From: Saccharum officinarum
Taxonomy: Eukaryota; Streptophyta; Magnoliopsida; Poales; Poaceae
Assembly (NCBI GenBank): GCA_020631735.1
Contig: CM036191.1
Coordinates: 41,275,335-41,339,334, forward strand
DNA length: 64,000 bases
Reading direction: 5' to 3'
The translations under genes were made by a program, and so were the position numbers. Shown piece by piece: positions 11,442 through 24,075 of this stretch. Position 1 is the first letter of the stretch. Every line of letters starts with the position of its first letter. Under the pieces are notes generated by a model, which saw nothing but the letters and a program-made list of their open reading frames with translations, did not search any database and had not been told where the DNA came from.

Positions 11442-11674
11442 GGCCTTGTTTAGTTGTAAAAAGTTTTTCCAAAAAACTACAGTAACGAATCTCGAAGCAT
11501 ATGCATAGATCATTAAATATATACGAAAAAAAACTAATTATACAGTTGTGGGGTAAAATCGCGAGACGAATCTTTTGAACAAAATAATCCATGATTAGAT
11601 ACTATTTGCCAAATAAAGTCGAAACATGGTACAATGCATTTTTCACCCTTTTCACCCACATTCTAAACACGGCG
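11442..11674. mobile_element. MITE of the GGCCTTGTTTAG family
   Basis: The element begins ggccttgtttagttg and ends with ctaaacacggc, imperfect inverted termini. Its interior has the family features seen at 54.6-56.4 kb: a cgagacgaatctttt box and an attaaatatatacgaaaa...aactaatta stretch. It has no coding capacity. It separates the shared 3' flank of copy 2 from unrelated sequence. Confidence 0.6.
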
Positions 11675-13180
11675 TTAGATAGGATAGGCTATAGATATAT
11701 GGCTATCGTGCCAGCCCGGCACGGGCCTGTGCCAGGCATGGCACGCCGTGTCTCTCGGGCCGTGCCGAACTGGGCCTTGTGCCTAGCCAAAGGCCCAGGC
11801 ATAGCTTGTCGAGCCGATTTTCGGGCCGGGTTGGCCCGGCAAAGCACGGCCATCCAGCGTGTCGTGCCCGCCTGAAGCCCGCATCTCCATGGCAGTGAGC
11901 ACCGCCGCCACGTCAGAATGGAGAGAGGGCGAGCTGGGCGTGGGGAAGAGTCGCCATCAAGGGAGCAGAGGTGTGGGAGAGCACCGCTGCCACCACATAG
12001 CCATGCGTCGCCGCCACTCGCGCCAGGAAGCGCCGCCGCCGCCGCTCGCGTGAAGGAGTGCCGCTGCTAGCCACCGCCCATCTCCACATGCAAGCAGTGA
12101 TAGCGAGATGCGCGTGCACCGGTGAAGGAGGAGCAGAGGCGCAGAGCAGAGCAGTGGGTACTCGCAACTTGCGGTCTCGCGGACCTAGACGAGAGCCGAG
12201 GCGGCGTCGGGTCGGGTGGGAAAACAAAGTGAGAAACTGAGAACTAGGATTAGGAATATGAGTTATATATCTATTATGTGGGCTGGGCCAAACTCTAAAT
12301 TTCAGCTTTCGTACAAAGTTTTTGCTGTAAATTTTGATTTATTTTTTTTCTGTAATTAATTTGAATAATTCATACAACAAAAACTTTGTACTAAAGCATA
12401 CTATATTATATATTCACTGTGTATATATACTCATGTGGAGTCCAATAAAATTTGATTTTTCATTTTATGTTTTTTTTTGTGATTTACTATGCTTTTTCAA
12501 AGATTCAGACGAAATAAATAAAAAAGAAAAGGACAAAACACTGTTACTGTAGCAAAACCACCGTCCAAAACCGCTCGAGGGGTGATTTGGCCGGTTTTGC
12601 AAAGTTCAGGGGGTAAATTAGACCGTTTCATAGTTGAGGGGTAAACTAGACCACCCCCATAGTTGGGGGGTCAAGTAGACTTTTTCCTTAGAAGTATAAA
12701 GTTTGCAATATCAAAGTTCAAAGTTGAGTATAAAGTTTTAAACCTAACAGTGTAAAGTTTTATAATATGATAGTTCAAATTTTGAATCTTCCAATACAAA
12801 ATTTTGAATTTAGTACAAAGTTTATATAACTTCATGCATTTTAAAAATTGTTTACCTTGTATTGTTTTTTCCAGGATATTAATAACAAGTATTTTGGTAT
12901 AGAAGAAAACGGGAGCCACATGTGCTTTATATTAGCTATTTGTATGTTGACAAATAAGATGTATTTTTTTCCTAGTTTTTTCATGATAACCAATTTTCAT
13001 GTTTCTGTACCGGTTGAATTATCAATCCTATATAAAGTATTATGAAACATAAGGTATATAAATTTTTGAAAATAGTACTTCCACTTCTATATGAATGTCA
13101 AACAATCTCCCTACCATTTTTATCTGCCACAAACCTCGAAAGAGAAAAAAAATAGCCAGTAGAATATAGGGGAGCGCGCG
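11675..13180. other. Intergenic repeat-rich DNA without a gene
   Basis: Bases 11700-11880 are rich in gcccggcacgggcc-like motifs typical of decayed grass DNA transposons. Bases 11880-12240 are GC-rich with only overlapping random frames. Around 12560-12690 is a block of aaactagaccaccc/gttgaggggtaaa repeats, resembling the sequence at 63870-63990. The rest is AT-rich. I see no conserved coding signal. Confidence 0.45.
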
Positions 13181-13700
13181 CTGCTAGTTTGGACGGGCGC
13201 GCGCTGCTACTCCTGCTGGCGCACACGCACTGACGACAGCTCGCATGCCACAGAAAGCGGGCCCCACATGATTTCATTTCCCGCGTTTGCGTCCACCTAT
13301 AACGCGCACGTGTTTCTCAATCACGGAATGCACGCGCCCCTGCATCCTGGCGCGGCTCTATGGCTGCACGACTGTCCTTCCTCGCTAGCGATGCATGCAG
13401 TCCTCCCTCCTGTCTTGTCCGAATTTTGAACGGCCAGCATCAGACCACTGTTGAATCAGCCGAAACCAGCCGGCTTTTCCACCAGCCGAACCAGCCCCTT
13501 CTTGCATGGTCAACAAATTGCTGCACGCACAAGAACCAGATGGGAAACTGGCCAAATGGGAACGCCCATGCCGCGCAGCCACTACCCACGCCGGTGACAC
13601 GGTCCACCAAGGTGTCGACATCGCCGCAGTTAAGGAGAATGCGACACATGCAAATTGCAATGCAAGTGCGCGTGTTTTCGGGTAACGTAGCGTAGGTGTA
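13181..13700. repeat. Duplicated 3' block of the inhibitor unit, copy 1
   Basis: Bases from about 13255 (gcgggccccacatgattt) through 13690 match 30408-30790 and 43770-44420. Shared landmarks are catggtcaacaa..ttgctgcacgcacaag, ggaaactggccaaatggg and gtgacacggtccaccaagg. This shows that the amplified unit extends several kb beyond each type II gene. No conserved reading frame runs through all three copies, so I treat it as non-coding. Confidence 0.6.
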
Positions 13701-13919
13701 ACTATAACCAATAGGTATTCAATCATGCACCTCATAAAACCTATACAAACTGTACAATTAATTAATTTTTTATCTATATTTAATGCTCCATGCATATGTC
13801 CAACCAGTCGATGGGATGAAGTGAAATTTTTTTGAGTGGGAACTGAGACTACATTTTAAATTTCACGTGACGCGTTAGGAAATAAATGATAAAAATTCTC
13901 ACGTCTATATAAATATACA

Positions 13920-14262
13920 AGTGTGTAACCTTTGCGCTATTAGGTAGCACTGTAGATCAAGAGTGCCTAACACGTTGTGAACAGTACCCCCGACCCATTA
14001 AGAACAGTAAAGACCGTGGTACACACCTGTTACCAACAGTGCATAACCCGTTATGAGCAGTGATCCGCCCCGTTATGGACAGTACTACCCGCTGTACAAA
14101 CCCGTTATGAAACAGTGCACAAACCGCAACCCGTTTCAGCTACAGTACATGGTTACGGCTACAGTACTTTCCACTTTTCTTCCCCTTCTCCCTTCTGCTC
14201 CTCCTCCATCCACAATAAAAAAAAAAGCCCCGTGCGAACGTACGGGAGCCCATGCATGCTAG
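13920..14262. repeat. Cluster of short cccgttatgaacagt-type repeats
   Basis: From about 13970 to 14160 the motif c-gttatga-cagt(ac) recurs in degenerate form, for example near 13972, 14050, 14082 and 14104. It is followed by the end-like sequence gccccgtgcgaacgtacggg (14226-14245). It may be a transposon end. No coding is seen. Confidence 0.35.
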
Positions 14263-14602
14263 TTAGTTAGAAATACCTAGCCATCAAATATATAGACTCT
14301 GGCAATCAGTAACCATTGGATCTACTTAACTTTCTATAAAATTACCACCATTATTAGAGGTAAAAGAAGGGAAAATGTATTATACTTTAAAATCTACGTA
14401 CAACAAACAAGAAAGGAGAAGCAAACATTTGATGAGACAACGGGAAAAAGTTTTTGGCTGTTTGCAAGTTTTTTAGCACACACATATCGATTTTCTAGGC
14501 AACAGTTCTGCTTTTTTCCATTTTTATTTAAATATGAGTTTGTATTTAAAGGATAGTAAAAATTTGATATTACTGCAAGACAGTTTGCTTTTTTAAATGT
14601 CT
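14263..14602. other. AT-rich spacer with a segment shared with the inhibitor units
   Basis: The part near 14265-14420 (tagccatcaaat, cattggatctactt, agaggtaaaag) matches 30970-31100 and 44605-44730, so it belongs to the duplicated unit. No gene is visible. Confidence 0.45.
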
Positions 14603-15342
14603 CAATCTGTAAAATATCAGAGATGGTGTTCTCCTACCTGTCTCATTTTTACACTGATCTGACACGGGCAGCTGTTTATAGCAGTAAAAAATTATTCATA
14701 ATGGAGACAGCTTACATTAAACATTTTTCTGTTTTGTTTTTATTGGAGACGGTTGCTAGTAAAGAACCGTCTGTTTGTAGACTATGTGAGATGGTTGTTC
14801 CTTAAGGTTCCGTCTGTATGTTATATATCAGAGACGGTTTTTTCCAGAGCCGTCTCTTTTATGTTCTTATCCGAGATGGCTCTTTGACAGTACTGGCTAC
14901 ATCAAAGACGAAAATTCTCAGACTTCCAGCTTGAGTTAACCACTAAATGACGTCGCCAACTGTCTCAAACTAGCTTTTCTGTCCTTGTGCACATTCACTT
15001 GTTCCCATCGCAATCCTCCTCCAATGCCACTGTCGCCCGTACCGGCGACTTGCTTATCCCACGACCTGCCAGGTCCATGTGGCATCCATCCAGCAGAGAG
15101 GCGCACGCATGCATGGGTGCGCCCGTCGCGCTCGCACACCTATTTCCCCCCCCCCCCCCCCCCCCCCCACTTGCCATGCATTTGCATGATCCAATGAGAA
15201 AATACCACATGCAGTTGTTTGATGGAACATGCGCTTGGAGCTCATCCAGACGGTGTCGCACGGGATGCAAGTTGTGGCACTGCCGCCTAGAATTTTATTC
15301 ACGTGGGTCCTGGGCATCTACGCTAGAAGCCGCCCTCCTCTG
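14603..15342 (+). repeat. Upstream region of type I inhibitor genes, copy 3
   Basis: Matches 5512-6485 and 46960-47741. It carries the agacggt/accgtct repeat block once (14815-14970), where copy 1 has two. The proximal promoter from 14990 is nearly identical to copy 1 apart from the poly-C expansion and the changed TATA. Confidence 0.6.
15146..15168 (+). repeat. Poly-C tract of 23 bases
   Basis: An uninterrupted run of 23 C. The paralogous promoters have tattttttcccccac at this place, with only five C. It lies about 180 bp before the TATA position of inhibitor copy 3. Such runs are prone to length error in assembly. Confidence 0.9.
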
Positions 15343-15458
15343 CTGTAAGAAGACCTCCAGCCTCGACCATACAATACAGATAGCCGTATACGTTTGTAGG
15401 AAGGAAATCCAAGCAACAAACTTGGCATTGTGGCCTGTTCTTGCCAGGAGAAACAAAG

Positions 15459-15879
15459 ATGAGGCCTCAGGTGATACTCGTCGTCACTCTGGCTGTTCTC
15501 GGCGTCCTCGCAGCTCTGCCGATCGGCGAAGGTGACGACGAGAATCCTTTAATTTTGCCGTTTAGTTTTATTATTTTCATCTGGATATATCCATCATATC
15601 ACTTGCTACGATGCATGCAAACACACTGACATTTTTGACTAACCATGAATGCGTGTGGGCACACCAGGCTCGTGGCCATGCTGCGACGACTGCGGTGATT
15701 GCAACAGGAAGTTCCCGCCGGAGTGCCACTGCAATGACATCTCCGTGGACGGGTGCCACCCGGAGTGCAAGAACTGCGTCAAGCAAGGTGCGATTCCTCC
15801 CCGCGGCGGCATCGGCCCAGTCGTCACCTACCGCTGCGCGGATTATCTCACTAAAGTGGAACGCATGACTTCTCACTAA
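15459..15879 (+). pseudogene. Bowman-Birk/WIP1-like inhibitor, type I copy 3, 3'-truncated
   Basis: A near-identical twin of copy 1. Exon 1 (15459-15531) gives MRPQVILVVTLAVLGVLAAL, with the Thr codon that copy 1 lacks. The intron is 136 bp, with the same splice sites. Exon 2 (15668-15879) encodes the reactive loop CNRKFPPEC with Arg at P1, then stops at YRCADYLTKVERMTSH, the same aberrant tail as copy 1. The predicted product is 94 residues with 10 cysteines, lacking the last disulfide partners. The TATA box of its sisters is changed here (ctgtaagaa at 15343). With promoter and C-terminus both damaged, I call it a pseudogene, although the frame is open and a short protein could still be made. 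Confidence 0.8.
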
Positions 15880-18069
15880 AGTCAATACAAATAAGCATGT
15901 GACATCATAATAAATTTAGAGATCATATTAAGTGTTCTTATGGTATAACATCATGCAAAGGTAGTGGAACAACAATTCCTATTTTTACACACTTATTTTA
16001 TTTATTATAAACCATTTAACAAGCAGTAGACAAGTTAAATCAATAACTCAGTTTTACAAGCACCAATAAATCTAAAACAATTATCACAGCACAAGCATCA
16101 CATGATTAGCATACCATAAAAATTACACATCAAAAGAAACACTACAACACTACATATATGAACTTAACCCTAACAAGCATGGATGTACATCTATAGCAAA
16201 GATTTTGCATTAACACATGCCACATTATGTACTTTCTCTACAATTTCTATGTATTTTCAAATTTTCTCACGGTTATATGCTTGAAGAAAACAATAAACCG
16301 AAAATAAAAAAACATACCTACGCTGGCGTCGGGGGAGTTTTGGTGGCGCGTCGGGGAGGAGTGCTAGTGTGTTGGGAGAGGTTGCCGGCATCGGGGAGGT
16401 GCCCGGCGAAAGGAATGGAGGCCCACGACGGTGTTAGGTGTCGAGGAGGAGGTGGCCGGTCGGCGCCATCGGATCGGAGGGGAAGAGGTGGTGGCGCGTC
16501 TCGGGGAGGTGGTGGCCGGCGTCGGGGGATGTGGTGGCACGTGTCGGGGAGGTGGTGGCGTGTTGGGGGAGCTCGCCGGCGTTAGGGAGGTGGCCGGTGT
16601 CGGGGATGGCGGCCTGCGTTGGCGTTGGGCGTCGGGGAGGTCACCGGCGTGAGGATGGCGGGCCACGGCGGCGCCAGGGCGTCGGGAGGGATACGGCGGC
16701 GACGGCGGGTTCGGGATTAGGACGCGTGCGCTTGTGAAGGATGAGGAAGAAGAAGATGGGCGGATTCATACCTGGTACCTTTAGTACCGATTGTGATTAC
16801 GGCCCGGGACTAAAAATAGCTTTAGTCCCGGGTGGTGCCTGCAACTAGTACTAAAGGTGTCATACTTGGGCCGATTTTTTGTGCGCGATGAAAACATCCC
16901 CCCCTTTAATCCTGGGTGATTGATCAACCCGGGACTAAAGGTGATTTTGGCGAGCAGCGTTTTGGCTCCGTTGCAGTTTTCAATGTTTTCATCTTTTTTT
17001 TTCAAATTTCTTTTTTTTAAATATAGTTGTTAATTGCCTAGTAAATAGAATATTAGCCAAAAAGTTACCAAAAAAATTCTAGACTTGCATTTGCATTATT
17101 GTACATAAGAAAATTCTGTAACATATACTCTTTTGTCGTACCGTATTAACATTTAATACAGTCAAAATAAAAATCATAACTTTGACCATGCCAAAATGTA
17201 CCTGTTAAGTAAATTCTTCAAAATTGTTGGTTTTCGATAGAAAATTAGTTTCCACATCTTATTAACGTAGATCATTGGGTTTTTCATCACACATTCTCCA
17301 TATGAAATCCACCGTCAAATATAAATTCATTTTAACCGCACTAAATAATGGGAAATTCAAAAAAACCGTAGAAAGTAGCAAATGATCTCCGAAAAATCCC
17401 ATACTTGGTGTTTCCTTGACCCATGGCACGTGGAAGCTTGAGAAAAAGATTGAGATCAATGTGACACCAGAACGCATATGAAACATAGAAACCTTGAAAA
17501 CCTATGTGTATAGTCATGGTTCAATGAAAGAGCATGTACCTCTGTGAAACATGTGTACTGTGACTTTGTCGAAATAGCTTGAAATTTTTTGCGAAGCATG
17601 TATATCCAAATTAATGCCCTACATAAGATCTCAGCTTTTTCTGATCATTTTTCATATTATTGTATTTTTCTCTATGCTGGATGAGACAAAAAGGATGACT
17701 TACATCTTCGACCCACTAGATTTTTCCATCGACCTCCATAAAATTGTAATCCCTAGGGCACATGAGACCCTGTGTAAAAGTTTGGCACCATTCCGGATGT
17801 TTTCGGGTATACACTTAGTTCAACCAATAATTACTCGGTGATATCGCGCGGAAATTCAAAACCGCAGAAAGTAGCAAACAATCTCCAGAAAATCTCATAC
17901 TTGGTATTTCCTTCACCCAAGGCACATGGAAGCCTGAGAAAATTTTTGAGACCAATGCGACACTGGAATGTAGATTTCTAGTTGCCCAATAAACATTACA
18001 CGAAATACATGCAAGACAATAATAAAACACACAAGTCGCACAAATAAGAATTACAATCCAATTAAACTA

Positions 18070-19169
<1,100 letters not shown>

Positions 19170-20137
19170 ACCTGATCAACATAGGTAGATTATATGCACA
19201 AAAAATTCCAGCAATGAAAGGTGCATTCTAGCAAAATTTGATGAACTATTGTAACCTTCCTTCATCCAAATATGCAAACTTATCAAGGCATTTTGTGCAT
19301 ACAAATGAATAAAAATCCACCATTATCCCCATTCCTAAAAACCACAAATTTCTCCTATTCTAGACCACGAAATGAGAAATGGCAATGATGAAACATGAGA
19401 GGAGGTAACCTTTAGCACCGAAGAATGGATGGAGGAGTCGAGATGGCCGGTGACGATGAAGAAGACAACAGCAGCGCCGGCGACGAGATGAAGAACAGAG
19501 AGCTGCAAGCTCGGGGGCCGGGAAGAAGAACGGGGGTATTTAGACCGGGACCTTTAGTCCCGGTTTGTGGCTGCACCACGGACTACAAGTCAACCTCTAG
19601 TCCCGGTTTGTGGCTCCAACCAGGACTAGAGATTGACCTTTAGTCCCGGTTTGAGCCACAAACCGGGACTAAAGGTCCCTCATCCTGCAAAAGCTGCTGC
19701 AATAGCCGTTGGGCAGGAGATTTAGTCCTGGTTGGTGGATCAAACTGAGACTAAATGTCTCTTTAGTCCCGGACGCAAAATTTGGCGGGACTAAAGCCAT
19801 TGAACGAAAAGCCATTTCTCTACTACTGAATGTAATGCAGCCCTCTTCTCCCACACACCCTACGACCTAATATTTCGTGCAGCAGGTTCAGCAAGCTGGG
19901 TTTGATTTGTGCCAGGGCAACACGGTGAAAAATTAGTAGTATACCGAACTGGGTTTGATTTGTTCACCCGAGATAAACCAGTACTGCTAGTGCACAGCTA
20001 GCAAACCTTCTTACTTGTTTGCCGGGCATTGTTCTTGGACATGAACCTGATGATAGGCGGCTGAACCATACACGTCCAGGGACGCATGCATCGCTCTTGA
20101 ACCCCGACAAGGCTCGCCGGACCTGATCGGACAGCGT

Positions 20138-20562
20138 ATTTGGAAAACGCAAGTTCCAAATAAAGTTAAGATTTTTGCCTGGTTATATTTCAAGGACAGG
20201 TGAGTACATGGAGCAATCTCTTTGCCAAGCATGTTCTGGATGACAATATCTGCCGCAGATGCTCAAATGTCGTTGAAAACCAGGGCCATGTTTTCTTGAG
20301 ATGCTCTTCTAGTATGAAACTCTGGTGACGACTCAGATTACGTGACGTTGGCATTATATCAGACACAGATGTATAGTCTGCAATCATCGTCCCTCACTTG
20401 GATAGGGGCCTCTGCCAGGAACGGACGAACTTTTAGGAATGAACCCTCATGCCAGGAACGGACGAACCTTTAGGAATGAACCCTCATGCAGCAGGCGTGT
20501 AGTTTCTAGAATTTGTGATTGATCTTGTTATTTGGCAAAAACGCCTCAATGCTGACTAGTTC
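20138..20562 (+). pseudogene. LINE fragment: zinc-binding domain after reverse transcriptase (zf-RVT)
   Basis: Bases 20138-20200 read IWKTQVPNKVKIFAWLYFKD. After a one-base frame change the same strand reads a segment with NICRRCSNVVENQGHVFLRC and KLW (to about 20327). The spacing CxxC then HxxxxC is that of the zf-RVT domain at the C-terminus of plant non-LTR retrotransposon proteins. A weaker continuation (RLRDVGIISDTD, IDLVIWQKRLNAD) runs to about 20562 and is broken by stops. No reverse transcriptase core is seen nearby, so only the 3' end of a LINE has survived. Confidence 0.55.
20414..20487. repeat. 37-bp tandem duplication
   Basis: gccaggaacggacgaac..tttaggaatgaaccctcat occurs twice head to tail (20414-20450, 20451-20487) with one base difference. 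It lies inside the LINE remnant. Confidence 0.85.
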
Positions 20563-22020
20563 GCTGGCCTCAGCCTTTACTGAATGTTTTTAGTAGGTTA
20601 TTACTACTAGCTTATGGACTGTACGAATAGTACCATTATTGAGTCCATAGAGTCATTATCATTTCGAAAGCGCATTGCCAACAAATTCAGATGGCAATTT
20701 CTGCGCCCTGGCTGCAACAAATTCAAATTGGTCTATCGGAATTGCAATAACTTTCCATATTCCATATTGCCTAAACATGAGACAGAGTTTATAGACAAGA
20801 AGAAAATGAGGCATCATCCGAGGAATACTTCAGTCCTCTGCTCGTTGGATGATAGTGGCAACCAACATAGAGAATAGAAGATACGACCAGGAGAGCAACC
20901 AACATAGCAGCAACATCCAGTCCACGCTGCTGTCTTTAACATGCAACTTACATGCATTCTGCTGCTGCAACTGGATGCATTTTTTGGAACCTCTATTTTG
21001 TTGCTGGCTTATGAGCCATGGTGGATTGCAAGTTTGATGTGGTGTTTGATGAAACATTGTATGTCATCTACATGAAAAATTATGTAATCTGACGTTGGAT
21101 ATTAACTAAGATTTTGTATTGGATATGCTGTTGGCTAAAATGTAAAAACTGAGTTATTCTGTGATGTGAAAGTGAGTTACGTCTAAATGGGTTGTATTTC
21201 TATGTTGTATTTGCTATACTAATGAGCTGAATATTGCAATTATAAGCTAAAAAATAGGTTTAATGTTGTAATAATGGGCTAAAAGTAGGATGAAAATAGA
21301 TTGAAAATGGTCTAAACATTGTAATAATAGGATGAAAAATAAGTTAAAAATGGGCTGAAAACATTGATTTTGGCCTATTAATAAATGGCCACGTCATCAC
21401 CCACGTAAGCATCCATAATGATGTGGAAATTGATCGACGACATTGTTTATTTTCGGTCATAGACATTGAGCTTGGGTTGGGCTAAGGCCTTGTGCTATCC
21501 CATGACAGTCTAGGACCATCATAAATTGTGTTAATCAGTGATGGTTTTAGAAAAACCGTCACACATGTTAATCCTTGACGCTCAATCACAGACACTAGTT
21601 TCTGTCCACGTGAGAATCAACCAATCAGCGGAGTGCTGCTATACACCGCCAGCGTGCTTAGTTCCATCCGGGAAGCGCTCCCCCCCCCTCGCCCCCGTCC
21701 TGCTCCGCCTCTTTTACACAAGTGGGGAGTAGAAAACCCAGCTTTCTACCACTTCGCGCCGCTCCCTTGTCTCGCTCATGCCACTCTCCATCTTCCTCGC
21801 TAGCTTCTCAACCTCTTCGCCCCTATCGTGCCCCTCGTAGCGTCCCGTACGACATTCAGCATCTTTGTCGCACCCGTTGCCACACCATCCCTTACCTCCG
21901 CTGCATCCTTCTCCACTGGAATGCTCCTCTTCACCGCACCCTACTTGCCTCTGTCAAGGCCTTCTCCGTGGGGCCTCTTCTCTCCAGCCTCCACCATGTC
22001 ATGCCTCACTGCCTTTGTTG
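20563..22020. other. Intergenic DNA without a supported gene
   Basis: Bases 20610-21060 give only short unrelated frames. Bases 21230-21370 are a run of similar short phrases (gggctaaaa, gggctgaaaa, aataatagg). Bases 21530-21650 have short inverted phrases (gatggttttagaaaaaccgtc) typical of a MITE end. Nothing conserved is visible. Confidence 0.4.
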
Positions 22021-22412
22021 CGCTCTCCTCCCATTTCCCCTGCGCCTTGCCACTCTTCCTCACCCTAGATATGCCATGATGTCATGGAGCCGAGGGAGAA
22101 GCTCGACCAAACACCTCAGATTTTGGCTCGGAAGTGGCAAGAGCTCTCCCCCATCTCCCATGCACCTTGCCACCATTCCGCGCCCAGATCTGCCATGATG
22201 TCATGGAGCTGAGGGAGAAGCTCTACCGAATGGCCAAGGGAGAAGTGCTACCGAACGCCTCAGATTTTGACAACTCGGCGGTGGGAGCTCTCCTCCATCT
22301 CCCCTGTGCCTTGCCACCCTTCCTCGCCCCAAATCTGCCACAGTGTCATGGAGCCGAGGGAGATGCTCTACCAAACACCTCCGATTTTGACTCTGAAACG
22401 GCGGGAGTGGGA
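22021..22412 (+). repeat. Three-copy degenerate tandem repeat, unit about 120-145 bp
   Basis: Each unit carries ctctcc..catctcccctgtgcc ttgccac, then a tctgccatgatgtcatgg-like part, then gagccgagggaga, a gctctaccaaacacctc-like part and gattttg. Units begin near 22021, 22140 and 22280. The middle unit has an internal 25-30 bp duplication. The repeat is translated in several frames, but stops and frame changes argue against coding. Confidence 0.7.
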
Positions 22413-23619
22413 GTTGACTAGGAGGTCCACCAAAGTGGCCCTTAGTTTGTACTAGCTTTCATTTTTTAAAAAAATGCTCAAAATTTTCATGTTCTTTTGT
22501 GTAAATGTTTCTTGTGTGACTGCTCAAACATATGCCAGGTTTGAAGCCGTGTGTTTCGATAGGAATACAGGCAAACGCCAGAGTCAAAACTCACATGCTG
22601 ATCCTAACTGTTCATCACCTCTTTTTTCCTCGCTGTCTAGGCTGAACGCGAGAAGAGGGCAGCGCGTCGCTTCCCGGATGCCGGTTGGTGCGTCTTGGCG
22701 CAAGCAATTGACTTTTCATGGGCCCTAGGCCATTGCACTAGTGAGGAGAGCCTATCCAATTCCAGCTGTTCGTTCACTCGTCAAAGCACAGCTGCAGAAA
22801 TGCTATGAAGGGAGCACAAGTCATATGCAACAACCTGTACATGGACAGTTCAATATCAAATTTGCTTCTTCACATCCAGATACACTTCATTCTGTCATGA
22901 GAATTTATTCTGCCAACAACATGTGACTAGTAACTTGCGTGATATGATGAGCACCGAAAAAGTTTCCATAGATTGAGATCAGAGAAGTGTTAACATCCGG
23001 GACTGATTTTTTTTTTGATGTGACCATGAATATGGGTAGGCTATAAAAGGACCCGACATAAATAGAGGCCAGAATTGACTTTCCGTTATCGAAAACACCA
23101 ACATCTGAGTCCATTTGGATCGTTCTGTGAGCCAGCTTGATGGACCTTGAAAGTCATTTTCAGTGTAGCCAATCAGCCATCACGCTGCCTCATCCATGAA
23201 CATCAACTGGTGGGTTCAAGCGGAAGACCTGACGCAAGCGGAAAGCCTTATAAATCATCATGACCTTATCCTCTCTTATTCCTATCCTCCAAAGAGTCAG
23301 GGCAACCTCATCCAACATTCCATCTTTCAGACAAAAAGGATCTCCCTATCATTATGAACACTTGTATTATAGGAAAAGCGGAAGAACTGATATTTCACAA
23401 TCACCTTTTCACATTTCAAAAAAAAACAATCACCTTTTCATCAGAGACGTCACACTAACTCAGTATGAACACTTGTATTATAGGAAAAGCTGGACTTTGT
23501 TCTCACCAATGGAGAGATACCATGTAGCACTAGTCACTAGATGAATTAGGGATGCCAAACCCATGGCCAGAATATTGCTAAAACAAATATTTTGCTATGT
23601 CCCAAATATCTTGACTTTG
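22413..23619. other. Intergenic DNA without a supported gene
   Basis: I see no conserved frame. A short sequence is used twice: cagtatgaacacttgtattataggaaaagc-like text at 23350-23380 and 23460-23490, showing a small local duplication. Confidence 0.4.
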
Positions 23620-24075
23620 ATGCGAGTGATCATCTCATGGCATAGCAGCCTTATACACCTGGTGTACTCCTCAAGCCTTTTCAGCCCTCTTCAGGAGTAG
23701 CAGCTTCACACAGTTGCGCTGCCAATAATCACACCATCTGCTCCCCAGCCTGCGATCTGTTTACTAATGAAGATATCAATAGGGTGTAACACAGATACCA
23801 TTAGACCTCATATTTAGCAAGAAAGTTAGAAGTCTAGTCCACCTGTTTCACATGCTCTCTAGTCGACACACCAAAACCAACAGCTACACAGGTTTGTCTG
23901 TAACCTGCAAAGTCAGGAAGATAAGCATTCTTGAACACAAATTTCATTAATGTAGAGACATGTGTTTACTGATGACAAACAGGTTATATTGACTAACCTT
24001 CTTGATCTCCCTAAGAAGATGTTCTACACGTAAGTTTACGTTTGAGCGTGCACCTGTAACCCCTACAGCACTCAC
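23620..24075 (-). pseudogene. Tryptophan synthase alpha / indole-3-glycerol-phosphate lyase-like pseudogene (3' exons)
   Basis: Three consecutive exons of a tryptophan synthase alpha-type (TSA/BX1/IGL) gene are readable on the minus strand. These enzymes split indole-3-glycerol phosphate into indole and glyceraldehyde 3-phosphate. Exon A (24075-23998, 26 codons) reads VSAVGVTGARSNVNL.. to LLREIKK with a gttagt donor. Exon B (23904-23843) follows a tttgcag acceptor and reads VTDKPV, then a 2-base insertion, then AVGFGVSTREHVKQ. Exon C starts at 23756 after gtaaacag and reads IAGWGADGVIIGSA before losing frame, with EEGLKRLEEY-like remains to about 23640. The frame shift in exon B and the breakdown of exon C make it non-functional. 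I find no upstream exons (phosphate-binding N-terminal part) to the right, so it is a fragment. Confidence 0.75.

Noticed and set aside
13360..13795. Open frames on both strands in the duplicated 3' block
   Set aside because: The reading frames are broken in the matching blocks at 30546-30967 and 43691-44157, so there is no sign of coding.
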